Source: a virus
IMG/VR virus record: IMGVR_UViG_3300030419_007412
Span: 1 to 46,519 of that record
Length of the DNA stretch: 46,519 bases
Direction: 5' to 3' (one strand)
Shown here: one piece after another, positions 5,794 through 11,638 of the stretch
Layout of the letters: each line of letters starts with the position of its first letter
How positions within the stretch are numbered: position 1 is the first letter of the stretch
The notes under the pieces: model-generated
The model's input: only the letters and a program-made list of their open reading frames with translations
Told to the model about the DNA's origin: nothing
Database searches by the model: none
Translations under genes and position numbers: made by a program

Positions 5794-6579
5794 CTACTTT
5801 GGGTCAACAATATTATTGATAACCCACTTCTCCACTTCCTTCTTGCCAATCGTGTGTTCGGTCAACAGATTGTCTTCGCTGACTGAGACAGGCGAAATAA
5901 GCTCGCAACTGTCGTTACTAGGATTACGATACCACTCATCCTGTGGAATATCATCGACGTTGAGAAAGTCCACCGGGAAGTAGCAGTTGCCGTGAGTTCG
6001 CGGACTTCCTCCCCAGCGGTCCTCCTTTGGCACAAGGTACTGATACCTGATTCCATGCGCTCCTTGGAAGTAGTCATCCTTAGAGGGCACATGAGACTTG
6101 CGGATATCGTCAAATCGCACTTCAGTAACGACAGCCATCACCGCATCTTGACCTTGCAGATTGTGGTCAACACTGATGAGAGCGCCAGGGCCGAAGCCAG
6201 CGTCCATCATGCGCTGTGCGGCTCGCTTGCGAATGTCCAACACTTCAGCTAGCCGTTCTTTGACCTGCCTCTTGCGCTCGGTACAAGTTCGACGGGTGTG
6301 GCCAACTTCTCCACAGAAGCCGCACTTGCGATTCTGACCGCGAGTCTCCATCTTGTGAAGCTGCTCTTTGCTGTGTCGAAGATAGCGCTCGACGTTCTTC
6401 CTCTGCCAGTCGTCTTCGGGCCAACCATTCTCAGCTAGCTCTTGAGTATAGCGTTCGATGTTATCTTTGAGGTCTTGCTTTCGCTTAGGGCAAGCACTCT
6501 TGTTGTGGCCTTTCTCATAGCAGTGGCCGCAGCGCACGGTGCGCTTGTAGTTTCCATTCTCGTCAGTCATGTATGCCAT
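5794..6579 (-). CDS. Protein with two CCHC zinc knuckles
   Basis: This 261-residue protein carries two C-x2-C-x4-H-x4-C knuckles: C17, C20, H25, C30 and C86, C89, H94, C99. They are joined by a charged helical linker of about 55 residues. Such knuckles usually bind single-stranded RNA or DNA and are uncommon in phages. The C-terminal half (from about residue 128, GPGALISVDHNLQ) begins like an SH3-family module and continues into an unrecognised aromatic domain. A GGAGG upstream supports the start, and a TTTAC promoter lies at 6614-6642. A nucleic-acid-binding early regulator is a reasonable inference. Confidence 0.85.
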   Translation of the reverse strand: MAYMTDENGNYKRTVRCGHCYEKGHNKSACPKRKQDLKDNIERYTQELAENGWPEDDWQRKNVERYLRHSKEQLHKMETRGQNRKCGFCGEVGHTRRTCTERKRQVKERLAEVLDIRKRAAQRMMDAGFGPGALISVDHNLQGQDAVMAVVTEVRFDDIRKSHVPSKDDYFQGAHGIRYQYLVPKEDRWGGSPRTHGNCYFPVDFLNVDDIPQDEWYRNPSNDSCELISPVSVSEDNLLTEHTIGKKEVEKWVINNIVDPK

Positions 6580-6613
6580 CGGGTCGTCCTCCTGTGGCTT
6601 CCGTTACGTTAAT

Positions 6614-6642
6614 ACTGTAGTAACCAATCATCCCTGCGTAAA
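6614..6642 (-). promoter_or_regulatory. Promoter of the TTTAC type
   Basis: TTTACG (6637-6642), a 17-nt spacer ending GGTTAC and TACAGT (6614-6619) on the minus strand, about 35 nt upstream of the zinc-knuckle gene. It overlaps the 3' end of the preceding gene. Confidence 0.55.
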
Positions 6643-6963
6643 GGGCATAATGTGTTTTATGTGTTGTCCTGAGATATAAAGACGCTTTCCGTTCTGCCTA
6701 ATGAAGTGGTGCATCTTCACATACTTTACAGAGTCGCCGTTCGTTCCTCCGTAGACCTGCTTCGGACCAAGATAGATGAGTGCCTCCGCGCTCCAAGCGC
6801 TAGCCATCTTTGGATCGACCGGAGCGACTCGTGCGTGTTTCTTTAGAACGTAGAGGGCTAGGCGAGATGCTTCTTCAACAGGAGTCGCACCCGCAACAAA
6901 GCCAACTCTCTCGTCGTTCGACAACCGATAAAGCGATCCTATTTGCAAATCACCGACCTTCAC
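6628..6963 (-). CDS. SH3-like family protein with longer C-terminus
   Basis: A GTG at 6961-6963 with GGAGG 7 nt upstream gives 111 residues starting MKVGDLQIGSLYRLSND, then ERVGFVAGATPVEEA. An earlier in-frame ATG lacks a ribosome site. It overlaps the upstream gene by 14 nt, with the upstream TGA inside GGTGAT of the Gly-Asp codons. The extra middle part contains helix-like sequence (RLALYVLKKHARV), and the end has KRLYISGQHIKHIMP. Function unknown. Confidence 0.7.
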   Translation of the reverse strand: MKVGDLQIGSLYRLSNDERVGFVAGATPVEEASRLALYVLKKHARVAPVDPKMASAWSAEALIYLGPKQVYGGTNGDSVKYVKMHHFIRQNGKRLYISGQHIKHIMPFTQG

Positions 6964-7150
6964 TGATGACCTCCAAACAAAAATTTGCGTGTCGCCCCGT
7001 GTATCCGTTGCTAAAGCGAACCTCATAAGCCTGGTGGTAGCGCTCTGGTGGATGGGGCTTGGGTAGCTTCTTGGTGATTATGCCCATCGTGCCATTTGGA
7101 GCATGGCGGGAACCGTATCTCACTATCTTCACTAAATCACCTTCCTGCAT
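6950..7150 (-). CDS. Small SH3-like protein, probably leaderless
   Basis: This 66-residue protein starts MQEGDLVKIVRYGSRHAPNG, then TMGIITKKLP, a central QAYEVRFSNG and CLEVISEGR at the end. No Shine-Dalgarno precedes the ATG; the -10 TACCTT lies exactly 6 nt upstream, predicting a leaderless transcript. Its 3' end overlaps the next family gene by 14 nt. Function unknown. Confidence 0.75.
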   Translation of the reverse strand: MQEGDLVKIVRYGSRHAPNGTMGIITKKLPKPHPPERYHQAYEVRFSNGYTGRHANFCLEVISEGR

Positions 7151-7156
7151 GTGTAT

Positions 7157-7184
7157 AAGGTAGTTACGCCCAGGCGCGTGTAAA
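7157..7184 (-). promoter_or_regulatory. Promoter giving a leaderless transcript
   Basis: TTTACA (7179-7184), a 16-nt spacer ending GCGTAAC and TACCTT (7157-7162) on the minus strand, 6 nt before the ATG at 7150. It heads the main run of SH3-like genes. Confidence 0.55.
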
Positions 7185-7210
7185 ATATTTTCGTGCGTGC
7201 GAGAAAAAAA

Positions 7211-7618
7211 TTACTCACCCGGTTCGCGAATTTCGTCCATGGCCTCTAATGTTTTATGCAAAACTTGTAACGCTATGTTATCTTTTGAAGTCTTCTTAAC
7301 CATCTCAGACATAGCCTCGATCGCATCACCGACCTCTTCCATATTCTCTTTCATCTTGGAGATTACTTTATCCAGAACCTCAAGAGATTCATCAGGCGCT
7401 TGAGCGCGGAGGATCATAAAATCTTGCGTACTCATTCCAGTGCCGGAATAAAAACCTTCAACAGCTCTTTCTTTTTGCTCCTGAGAAAGCTCCTGTCCTT
7501 CTTGCTTGACGGGCTGCTCGACCTCAATTTTGCGAGTTTCCTGGTTTGCTTTAATCGCAGCGTCAAGGGGGTTGACGCTCTGCGCGGTGATCTTTGGACC
7601 AACCGAATTTATGCTCAT
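7211..7618 (-). CDS. Helical protein of unknown function
   Basis: The 135-residue form starting MSINSVGPKITAQSVNPLDA is preferred because GAGG lies 5 nt before its ATG (7616-7618); an earlier ATG at 7669 has no ribosome site. The N-terminal 45 residues are polar and probably disordered. The rest is helical and charged, with SKMKENMEEVGDAIEAMSEM suggesting a coiled coil. A CTATTTATT motif lies upstream, which may mark it as late-expressed. No family recognised; a small virion or scaffold-like protein is possible. Confidence 0.7.
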   Translation of the reverse strand: MSINSVGPKITAQSVNPLDAAIKANQETRKIEVEQPVKQEGQELSQEQKERAVEGFYSGTGMSTQDFMILRAQAPDESLEVLDKVISKMKENMEEVGDAIEAMSEMVKKTSKDNIALQVLHKTLEAMDEIREPGE

Positions 7619-7674
7619 CTTAACCTCGTTATTGTCTTTTTCTTTGTATCCTGTGAGCGGTAGGTACATCTTAC

Positions 7675-7683
7675 AATAAATAG
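7675..7683 (-). promoter_or_regulatory. CTATTTATT motif (candidate late promoter)
   Basis: The motif reads CTATTTATT on the minus strand, upstream of the helical protein gene. Similar motifs precede the genes at 12580, 19868, 33387 and 45712. Confidence 0.35.
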
Positions 7684-7698
7684 GTCAAGGTTAGAAAA

Positions 7699-7788
7699 TT
7701 AGTAACACGACTCGTAAATTAAGAGCATCAAGACAATCAAGGCCACATCTGCTAGCAAAAAAATTAAGGCTGGCTTGAAATCGTCCAC
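7699..7788 (-). CDS. 29-residue single-span membrane peptide
   Basis: A GTG (7786-7788) directly follows the TAA of thyX, with AGGAGG 6 nt upstream, one of the best ribosome sites in the window. The product starts M(V)DDFKPALIFLLADVALIV and continues LMLLIYESCY, a single membrane span. Function unknown. Confidence 0.6.
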   Translation of the reverse strand: MDDFKPALIFLLADVALIVLMLLIYESCY

Positions 7789-8487
7789 TTAGTCCCTCCT
7801 TAATTCAAGATAAGAACCAACGGTTATTGGGTAAAGTTCTTTTGCTATCTCAAGGCATGCACGTGCGACTTGCTGAATTTCCCACTGAGCCCCTTCGTGC
7901 AGCCTTAAATCTACAAATTTCAGCAAATTATTTAAGTTCGTTGTTCCGTAATATTCCGTATACATATTCTGAGGTAAAACTCCGCGTGCCTGTTCTCGAC
8001 ACACGCCGCTCGACAATAGCTTGTCGTACAGCCTCACGCTCTTCGCGTGATGCGCCCGGACTAAATAACTGGCATAATTGCCACCGCTAATGCCCTCCGG
8101 GTCAATCAACGGGTCAAAAACATTCTCAGGATCGCTGGCCTGCCTATTGGACTCGTGCTGGGTTCTAAATTCTTTTGTTTCATAAAACCTCATACCAACC
8201 TCAGTGTAGCGACGAGAGATCTCGTTGTATGACCATGTTCGATGACGATGGTGTTGCGATCTAACATACAGCGGAACTGTGAAGCGGAATGTGACTACGT
8301 TATGTTCAAGAGTAGATGTGTGCTTGTGTTTGATTAAATATCTAATCAATTTTTTGTCTTTCTCATCTATTTGATGTTTCTCGACTCCGAAACTAACGCG
8401 CGCTGAATTCACGACAGACAGGTCGGACCCCATGTGAGAAACATAGTCTACGCTGCCGATGCCATCTCCGTATAAATCTATCTTCAT
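7789..8487 (-). CDS. thyX: Flavin-dependent thymidylate synthase ThyX
   Basis: This 232-residue enzyme methylates dUMP to dTMP using methylene-tetrahydrofolate and reduced FAD. The family signature RHR-x7-S is present at residues 81-91 (RHRTWSYNEIS). The N-terminal ARVSFG and C-terminal QWEIQQVARACLEI segments also fit. Length is normal for the family. AGGTG lies upstream of the ATG. With dUTPase, the deaminase and RNR elsewhere in the window it completes a dTTP supply route. Confidence 0.96.
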   Translation of the reverse strand: MKIDLYGDGIGSVDYVSHMGSDLSVVNSARVSFGVEKHQIDEKDKKLIRYLIKHKHTSTLEHNVVTFRFTVPLYVRSQHHRHRTWSYNEISRRYTEVGMRFYETKEFRTQHESNRQASDPENVFDPLIDPEGISGGNYASYLVRAHHAKSVRLYDKLLSSGVCREQARGVLPQNMYTEYYGTTNLNNLLKFVDLRLHEGAQWEIQQVARACLEIAKELYPITVGSYLELRRD

Positions 8488-8508
8488 TAGTTAATCACCT
8501 AAAATACT

Positions 8509-8588
8509 TGGTCGGGGAGGCGGGACTTGAACCCGCGTGTAACCAGCTACTCTTTCTACTGTTTATAAGACAGAGGAGATACACCCCG
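8509..8588 (-). tRNA. tRNA-like element with anomalous architecture
   Basis: The minus strand has a perfect T-arm (GCGGG, loop TTCAAGT, CCCGC), an acceptor pairing CGGGGTG with CTCCCCG (6 of 7 pairs), a discriminator A and an encoded CCA. A 7-nt loop CTTATAA on a 4-bp stem resembles an anticodon arm with anticodon UAU (Ile). However, only 7 nt lie where the D-arm should be, and the D-loop-like AGCTGGTTA comes after the anticodon-like arm, inside an oversized variable region. It may be a rearranged or decayed tRNA or a deliberate mimic. Confidence 0.5.
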
Positions 8589-8624
8589 GTAAAAACAACA
8601 TAAAAACTGCATGTGGTCTGTAAA

Positions 8625-8858
8625 TTATTTTCGAGTTCGAAGATAATACCTTCTGTCAAAAGCAGCATAAGACGCGCGCATATAGGCTTCTACGTCTTTC
8701 TTTGTAACCTTGTGATCTTGCGCCAGCATGGCCTCAACAATATCACCGATAATATCTTTTGGGGGCGTGTAAGATTCTTTCTGCGTTTTAAGCAACTTCT
8801 TGTATCCCTTTACACGCTCTTCTTTGTATTTAGAAAAAATAAGTTTATTGCCCTTCAT
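8625..8858 (-). CDS. 77-residue basic hypothetical protein
   Basis: Starts MKGNKLIFSKYKEERVKGYK; lysine- and tyrosine-rich, mostly helical, ending FDRRYYLRTRK. The ATG at 8856-8858 has GAGAGG 7 nt upstream; the TTG just before it is less likely. It overlaps the GIY-YIG gene by 14 nt. No family recognised. Confidence 0.7.
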   Translation of the reverse strand: MKGNKLIFSKYKEERVKGYKKLLKTQKESYTPPKDIIGDIVEAMLAQDHKVTKKDVEAYMRASYAAFDRRYYLRTRK

Positions 8859-9105
8859 CAATAGCCCTCTCTTTTTGTTCGCGTTTCAGCTTCTTAAATC
8901 TGTATTCAGCTTTCTGAGCAGAAGACCTGTTTTCGAACTCTGAAAAATAAATTAACTTCACAGGTCTTCTAGTCTTAGTGTACTTTGATCCGCGACTAGA
9001 ATTGTTGTGTTCGTTGAGTCTTCGCTTCACGTCTGTAGTTACACCTGTATAATAAGTACCGTCGGAGCACTGTAAAACATAAAGATACCAAACGCTACTT
9101 GGCAT
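8845..9105 (-). CDS. GIY-YIG nuclease-domain protein
   Basis: This 86-residue protein is a stand-alone GIY-YIG domain of the small UPF0213/YhbQ type. The motif runs WYLYVLQCSDGTYYTG near the N-terminus, followed by TTDVKRRLNEHN with the conserved Arg and a C-terminal SAQKAEYRFKKL with the conserved Glu. The start at 9103-9105 is chosen because the domain begins right after it and GAGCGAC lies upstream. It sits near tRNA genes, as mobile endonucleases often do, though this subfamily may act in nucleic acid repair rather than homing. Confidence 0.88.
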   Translation of the reverse strand: MPSSVWYLYVLQCSDGTYYTGVTTDVKRRLNEHNNSSRGSKYTKTRRPVKLIYFSEFENRSSAQKAEYRFKKLKREQKERAIDEGQ

Positions 9106-9481
9106 GTCGCTCTTTAACGTGTGCAGAAATTGGGATGGCCTCACCGTCACCGTCAATCCGCACGAATTTCATATTTGTCTGGCAGACAACCCTCTCGGAT
9201 CCGTTGTACACGCTGTGTCTTCGGGCCTGTATCTTTACGGTGCAAGAGGAATTTCCAAACCCAACCAATTCGCCATAGATTTTTATAACTTGACCAGGGC
9301 GCACAGGCTTGAGAAACTCCACCTTATCCATAGATACAGTTACCATCCTTGGGGTGTCAGATGTTTCACATGCAAAAGCTGCGGCCGCCTCATCAAGCCA
9401 AGCTAACATGAGCCCGCCGAAAAGATTGCCATGATAACCGCAATCCCCCTCTTTACACATATGTGTAGATATTAATTTCAT
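9095..9481 (-). CDS. Acyl-CoA thioesterase, hotdog fold
   Basis: This 128-residue protein resembles the YciA/BFIT-type acyl-CoA thioesterases. GNLFGGLMLAWLDEAAA carries the conserved Gly and acidic residue of the hotdog central helix, followed by VTVSMDKVEFLKPVRPGQ. AAGGAAA before the ATG at 9479-9481 supports this start over a GTG 18 nt earlier. It would hydrolyse acyl-CoA to free fatty acid and CoA. It is unusual in a phage and may be an auxiliary metabolic gene affecting lipid pools. It overlaps the GIY-YIG gene by 11 nt. Confidence 0.88.
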   Translation of the reverse strand: MKLISTHMCKEGDCGYHGNLFGGLMLAWLDEAAAAFACETSDTPRMVTVSMDKVEFLKPVRPGQVIKIYGELVGFGNSSCTVKIQARRHSVYNGSERVVCQTNMKFVRIDGDGEAIPISAHVKERHAK

Positions 9482-9493
9482 AATTTTCCTTGT

Positions 9494-9570
9494 TGGCACG
9501 CCCGACAGGATTCGAACCTGTGACCCTCGGCTTAGAAGGCCGATGCTCTATCCAGCTGAGCTACGGGCGC
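9494..9570 (-). tRNA. tRNA-Arg (UCU)
   Basis: A full cloverleaf: acceptor GCGCCCG with CGGGCGT (one G-T pair), D-arm with AGCTGGATA, anticodon loop CTTCTAA (anticodon TCT), T-loop TTCGAAT and encoded CCA. It decodes AGA. Confidence 0.95.
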
Positions 9571-9579
9571 AAAATAATT

Positions 9580-9990
9580 TTACCCAACCAGCAAACTTCC
9601 GTCGGGCTGGATAGTTAAAACACACTTCTCTGTCTTGTTGATGTAGTTCAACATTCTGGCCAAACTAGCCACGTTATCGCCCAACATTCCGGCGGAGCGA
9701 TTACAATTGTCACACAGCCAGCCGCGATGAGCGTATGTTGCGTGACAGTGGTCAAAAACCAACCTCCGATCAATCCTGCCACAATTGTCGCAAGCCGTGC
9801 CTGGTTCTGGCCTCGGTGGATTGCCGGCCATTTTTTTAGCTTTTAAGCAGCCGGCCCTTTCTTTTGATGAGCAGTCTTTACACTCTGGTCTAAAATACTT
9901 ATTCCCTCCAGTGTTAGTTGACTGATTTCTAGAGAAATAATTTTCATTCAGAGGCTTCTCTTCGAAGCATTTAGAACACTTCCTCAGCAT
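9580..9990 (-). CDS. Recombination endonuclease VII-type HNH nuclease
   Basis: This 136-residue protein has the endonuclease VII pattern: Cys pairs at the N-terminus (CSKCFEEK; CKDCSSKE), then CDNCGRIDRRLVFDHCHA with the DH-C-H core, and RGWLCDNCNRSAGMLGDN. T4 endonuclease VII resolves branched DNA, while many relatives are freestanding homing nucleases. Its position between tRNA-Arg and uvdE, with a TAATG overlap to a small membrane peptide gene, leaves both possible. Confidence 0.9.
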   Translation of the reverse strand: MLRKCSKCFEEKPLNENYFSRNQSTNTGGNKYFRPECKDCSSKERAGCLKAKKMAGNPPRPEPGTACDNCGRIDRRLVFDHCHATYAHRGWLCDNCNRSAGMLGDNVASLARMLNYINKTEKCVLTIQPDGSLLVG

Positions 9991-10094
9991 TAGAAGCTCA
10001 CATACGCAGCGAACGCAACTCCTAGCACTGTGACACTCACCATCACTCTCTTAAATAGCGGATCTCCGCTATGCAGCCTTGCAAAGTCGTTCAT
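9990..10094 (-). CDS. 34-residue single-span membrane peptide
   Basis: The ATG (10092-10094) has GGAGG 6 nt upstream. The product starts MNDFARLHSGDPLFKRV, followed by a hydrophobic helix MVSVTVLGVAFAAYVSF. It overlaps the end of uvdE by 26 nt, and its stop overlaps the endonuclease start (TAATG). Function unknown. Confidence 0.6.
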   Translation of the reverse strand: MNDFARLHSGDPLFKRVMVSVTVLGVAFAAYVSF

Positions 10095-11016
10095 TCTTTT
10101 CCTCCATTAATTTTCGCATCTTAAAGAGCCCAAGCTCTTTGTGCTTACATTCTAACATAACATCCAAATCTAAATTGTAAAGCTCAATCGGCGTCCAATA
10201 TGAATCGGAATGTGCGTTGTCTCTAATCTTGGGGTCATTATACTCAGCCGACCTAGATTGTGAATAGTGTACCACTGGTCTTACATCACCCCAAGTCATG
10301 CAAGCGGTCAAAAGCGCTTCTTCTTCGTCTTGATCTCCAGTGCAGAATTTGTGATGGTGATAGTCAAATACAATTGGGATCCCAATACGACTGTATACAT
10401 CATCATACAACTCTTTAGTGGAGTACAAACTAGCTTTGTCGTCGTTCTCGACTGTGAGCCTAGACCTTACGGAATCAGACAAACGCTCGAAATTACGACA
10501 GAAATTGTCGATAGCCATAGGTTTATTATTGTAGTGCGCGCCGACATGTATGTTGATCTTTGCGTAGGGTGAGCGTGGAAGGCCCATCAGGTCAAAGATT
10601 CTGCCATGGTTTTCTAAGTCAACAATCGTATTGGTCACGACATGCGGGGTTGGACTAGTCAGTTTATTGAACGGACCAGGGTGTGTAGTAATGCGCTGAC
10701 CATACAGCTTTGCTAGCTCGCCGGCGCGGCCTAGAGACTCTGCGATCGCACAAAAATCTGGTAAACGCTCAAGTTCATATTCACTATGCCAGGGGATAAT
10801 ATCGGAGGACATGCGAAAAAATTTGATGCCATGATCCTCGTTCCATCGAATAATCTTTTCAAGGTCCAAGCAGTTTTGAAGCGCCAACTCTGAAGCGTAT
10901 GAAAGTCCGCGATCATTAAACGTTCTACGTATCATCGATCGATTTGTAGTGACGCGCTTTGACTTGGGCAAATTACTTAATCCCATGTTGATGCACGCAT
11001 ATCCTAGATTGTACAT
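10069..11016 (-). CDS. uvdE: UV damage endonuclease UvdE
   Basis: This 315-residue TIM-barrel nuclease nicks 5' of UV photoproducts and some other lesions. Recognisable metal-site segments are FRMSSDI (67-73), THPGPFN (111-117), NIHVGAH (155-161), TVEND (188-192), FDYHHH (217-222), HYSQS (250-254) and NAHSD (267-271). Length matches the family. The start is directly downstream of the tRNA pair with no strong ribosome site. It offers the phage DNA repair outside the host's nucleotide excision pathway, useful in sunlit water. Confidence 0.95.
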   Translation of the reverse strand: MYNLGYACINMGLSNLPKSKRVTTNRSMIRRTFNDRGLSYASELALQNCLDLEKIIRWNEDHGIKFFRMSSDIIPWHSEYELERLPDFCAIAESLGRAGELAKLYGQRITTHPGPFNKLTSPTPHVVTNTIVDLENHGRIFDLMGLPRSPYAKINIHVGAHYNNKPMAIDNFCRNFERLSDSVRSRLTVENDDKASLYSTKELYDDVYSRIGIPIVFDYHHHKFCTGDQDEEEALLTACMTWGDVRPVVHYSQSRSAEYNDPKIRDNAHSDSYWTPIELYNLDLDVMLECKHKELGLFKMRKLMEEKNERLCKAA

Positions 11017-11029
11017 GTTCTTCCTTGTT

Positions 11030-11106
11030 TGGTGGGCTCTCTCGGACTTGAACCGAGGACTAACCCGTTATGAGCGGGCGGCTCTAACCAACTGAGCTAA
11101 GAGCCC
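11030..11106 (-). tRNA. tRNA with CAU anticodon (Met or lysidine-type Ile2)
   Basis: A complete cloverleaf: acceptor GGGCTCT with AGAGCCC, D-loop AGTTGGTTA, anticodon loop CTCATAA (CAT), T-loop TTCAAGT and encoded CCA. Elongator Met and Ile2 cannot be separated with certainty by eye. Many phages carry Ile2, which reads AUA. Confidence 0.93.
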
Positions 11107-11115
11107 GAAATTTAA

Positions 11116-11203
11116 TGGTAGCCCCGGCGGGACTCGAACCCGCAAGCCCATTCCGGGCGACAGATTTTAAGTCTGTTGTGTATGCCAATTCCACCACAGG
11201 GCC
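11116..11203 (-). tRNA. tRNA-Leu (UAA)
   Basis: A class II tRNA with a long variable arm (CGCCCGGAATGGGCTTGC), D-region GTGGAATTGGCA, anticodon loop CTTAAAA (TAA), T-loop TTCGAGT and encoded CCA. Acceptor GGCCCTG pairs with CGGGGCT using two G-T pairs. Confidence 0.95.
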
Positions 11204-11205
11204 AG

Positions 11206-11223
11206 AAAAGCGCCCGAAGGCGC
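11206..11223 (-). terminator. Rho-independent terminator after the lipoprotein gene
   Basis: On the minus strand GCGCC-TTCG-GGCGC is followed by TTTT: a stable UUCG tetraloop hairpin with a short U-run. It lies 6 nt past the stop of the 66-residue lipoprotein gene and just before tRNA-Leu. Confidence 0.7.
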
Positions 11224-11229
11224 AGGAAA

Positions 11230-11430
11230 TTAATCCTCTTCTTCTACTGTAGAAACATCGCTTGTCGAATCAACAGCATCAGACGACATAGTTTCAACTG
11301 AAACATCCATCTGCGCGGTCGTATCGGAAACAACGTCGCTGGTAGTGTCGACCCCTTCGCAGGTGTCGCTTGCGGTGCAGCCAGATACAGACAGCACGAT
11401 CAGCACTAGGGCTGAAAATAAAAACTTCAT
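11230..11430 (-). CDS. Small Ser/Thr/Asp-rich lipoprotein
   Basis: This 66-residue precursor starts MKFLFSALVLIVLSVSGC, a classical lipoprotein signal with lipobox SVSGC at residue 18. The mature 49 residues are acidic and low-complexity (repeats of DVS, DTT and STSDV), probably extended. GGAGG lies 8 nt before the ATG. It has its own promoter (11450-11477) and terminator (11206-11223), so it forms a single-gene unit. It may act at the host envelope, for example in superinfection exclusion; that is inference only. Confidence 0.85.
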   Translation of the reverse strand: MKFLFSALVLIVLSVSGCTASDTCEGVDTTSDVVSDTTAQMDVSVETMSSDAVDSTSDVSTVEEED

Positions 11431-11449
11431 AGTTTTCCTCCTTTCTTGA

Positions 11450-11477
11450 AGTATAAATACAACTTAACCTATGTAAA
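11450..11477 (-). promoter_or_regulatory. Promoter of the lipoprotein gene
   Basis: TTTACA (11472-11477), a 16-nt spacer and TATACT (11450-11455) on the minus strand. The predicted leader is short and contains the GGAGG of the lipoprotein gene. Confidence 0.6.
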
Positions 11478-11478
11478 G

Positions 11479-11637
11479 TTAAATTGAGTTAACGCGGTGG
11501 TGATGCGTCCATTCCGGCTTCTCCCGGTCTAGCCACATAACCAAACAATATAAATCTAGGTATTTCTCTTTAGTCTCTAACACCAGACCAAGCTTTTTGC
11601 TGTCCCTGTGTTCGACTAGCTCACCAGTCCTAAACAT
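11479..11637 (-). CDS. Small SH3-like protein, TGELV variant
   Basis: A 52-residue frame starts MFRTGELVEHRDSKKLG, then LVLETKEKY, a central strand LYCLVMWLDREK and HHHRVNSI at the end. It repeats the strand order of the left-end family (GELV, LGLVLE, CLVMW) 4 kb away from the main cluster. Ribosome site is weak; the start lies next to the stop of the upstream gene, implying coupling. Confidence 0.65.
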   Translation of the reverse strand: MFRTGELVEHRDSKKLGLVLETKEKYLDLYCLVMWLDREKPEWTHHHRVNSI

Positions 11638-11638
11638 T

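Noticed and set aside
10050-10056. CTATTTA motif copy near 10.05 kb
   Set aside because: It lies inside the 34-residue membrane peptide frame and lacks the following C/T-T bases seen at the intergenic copies.
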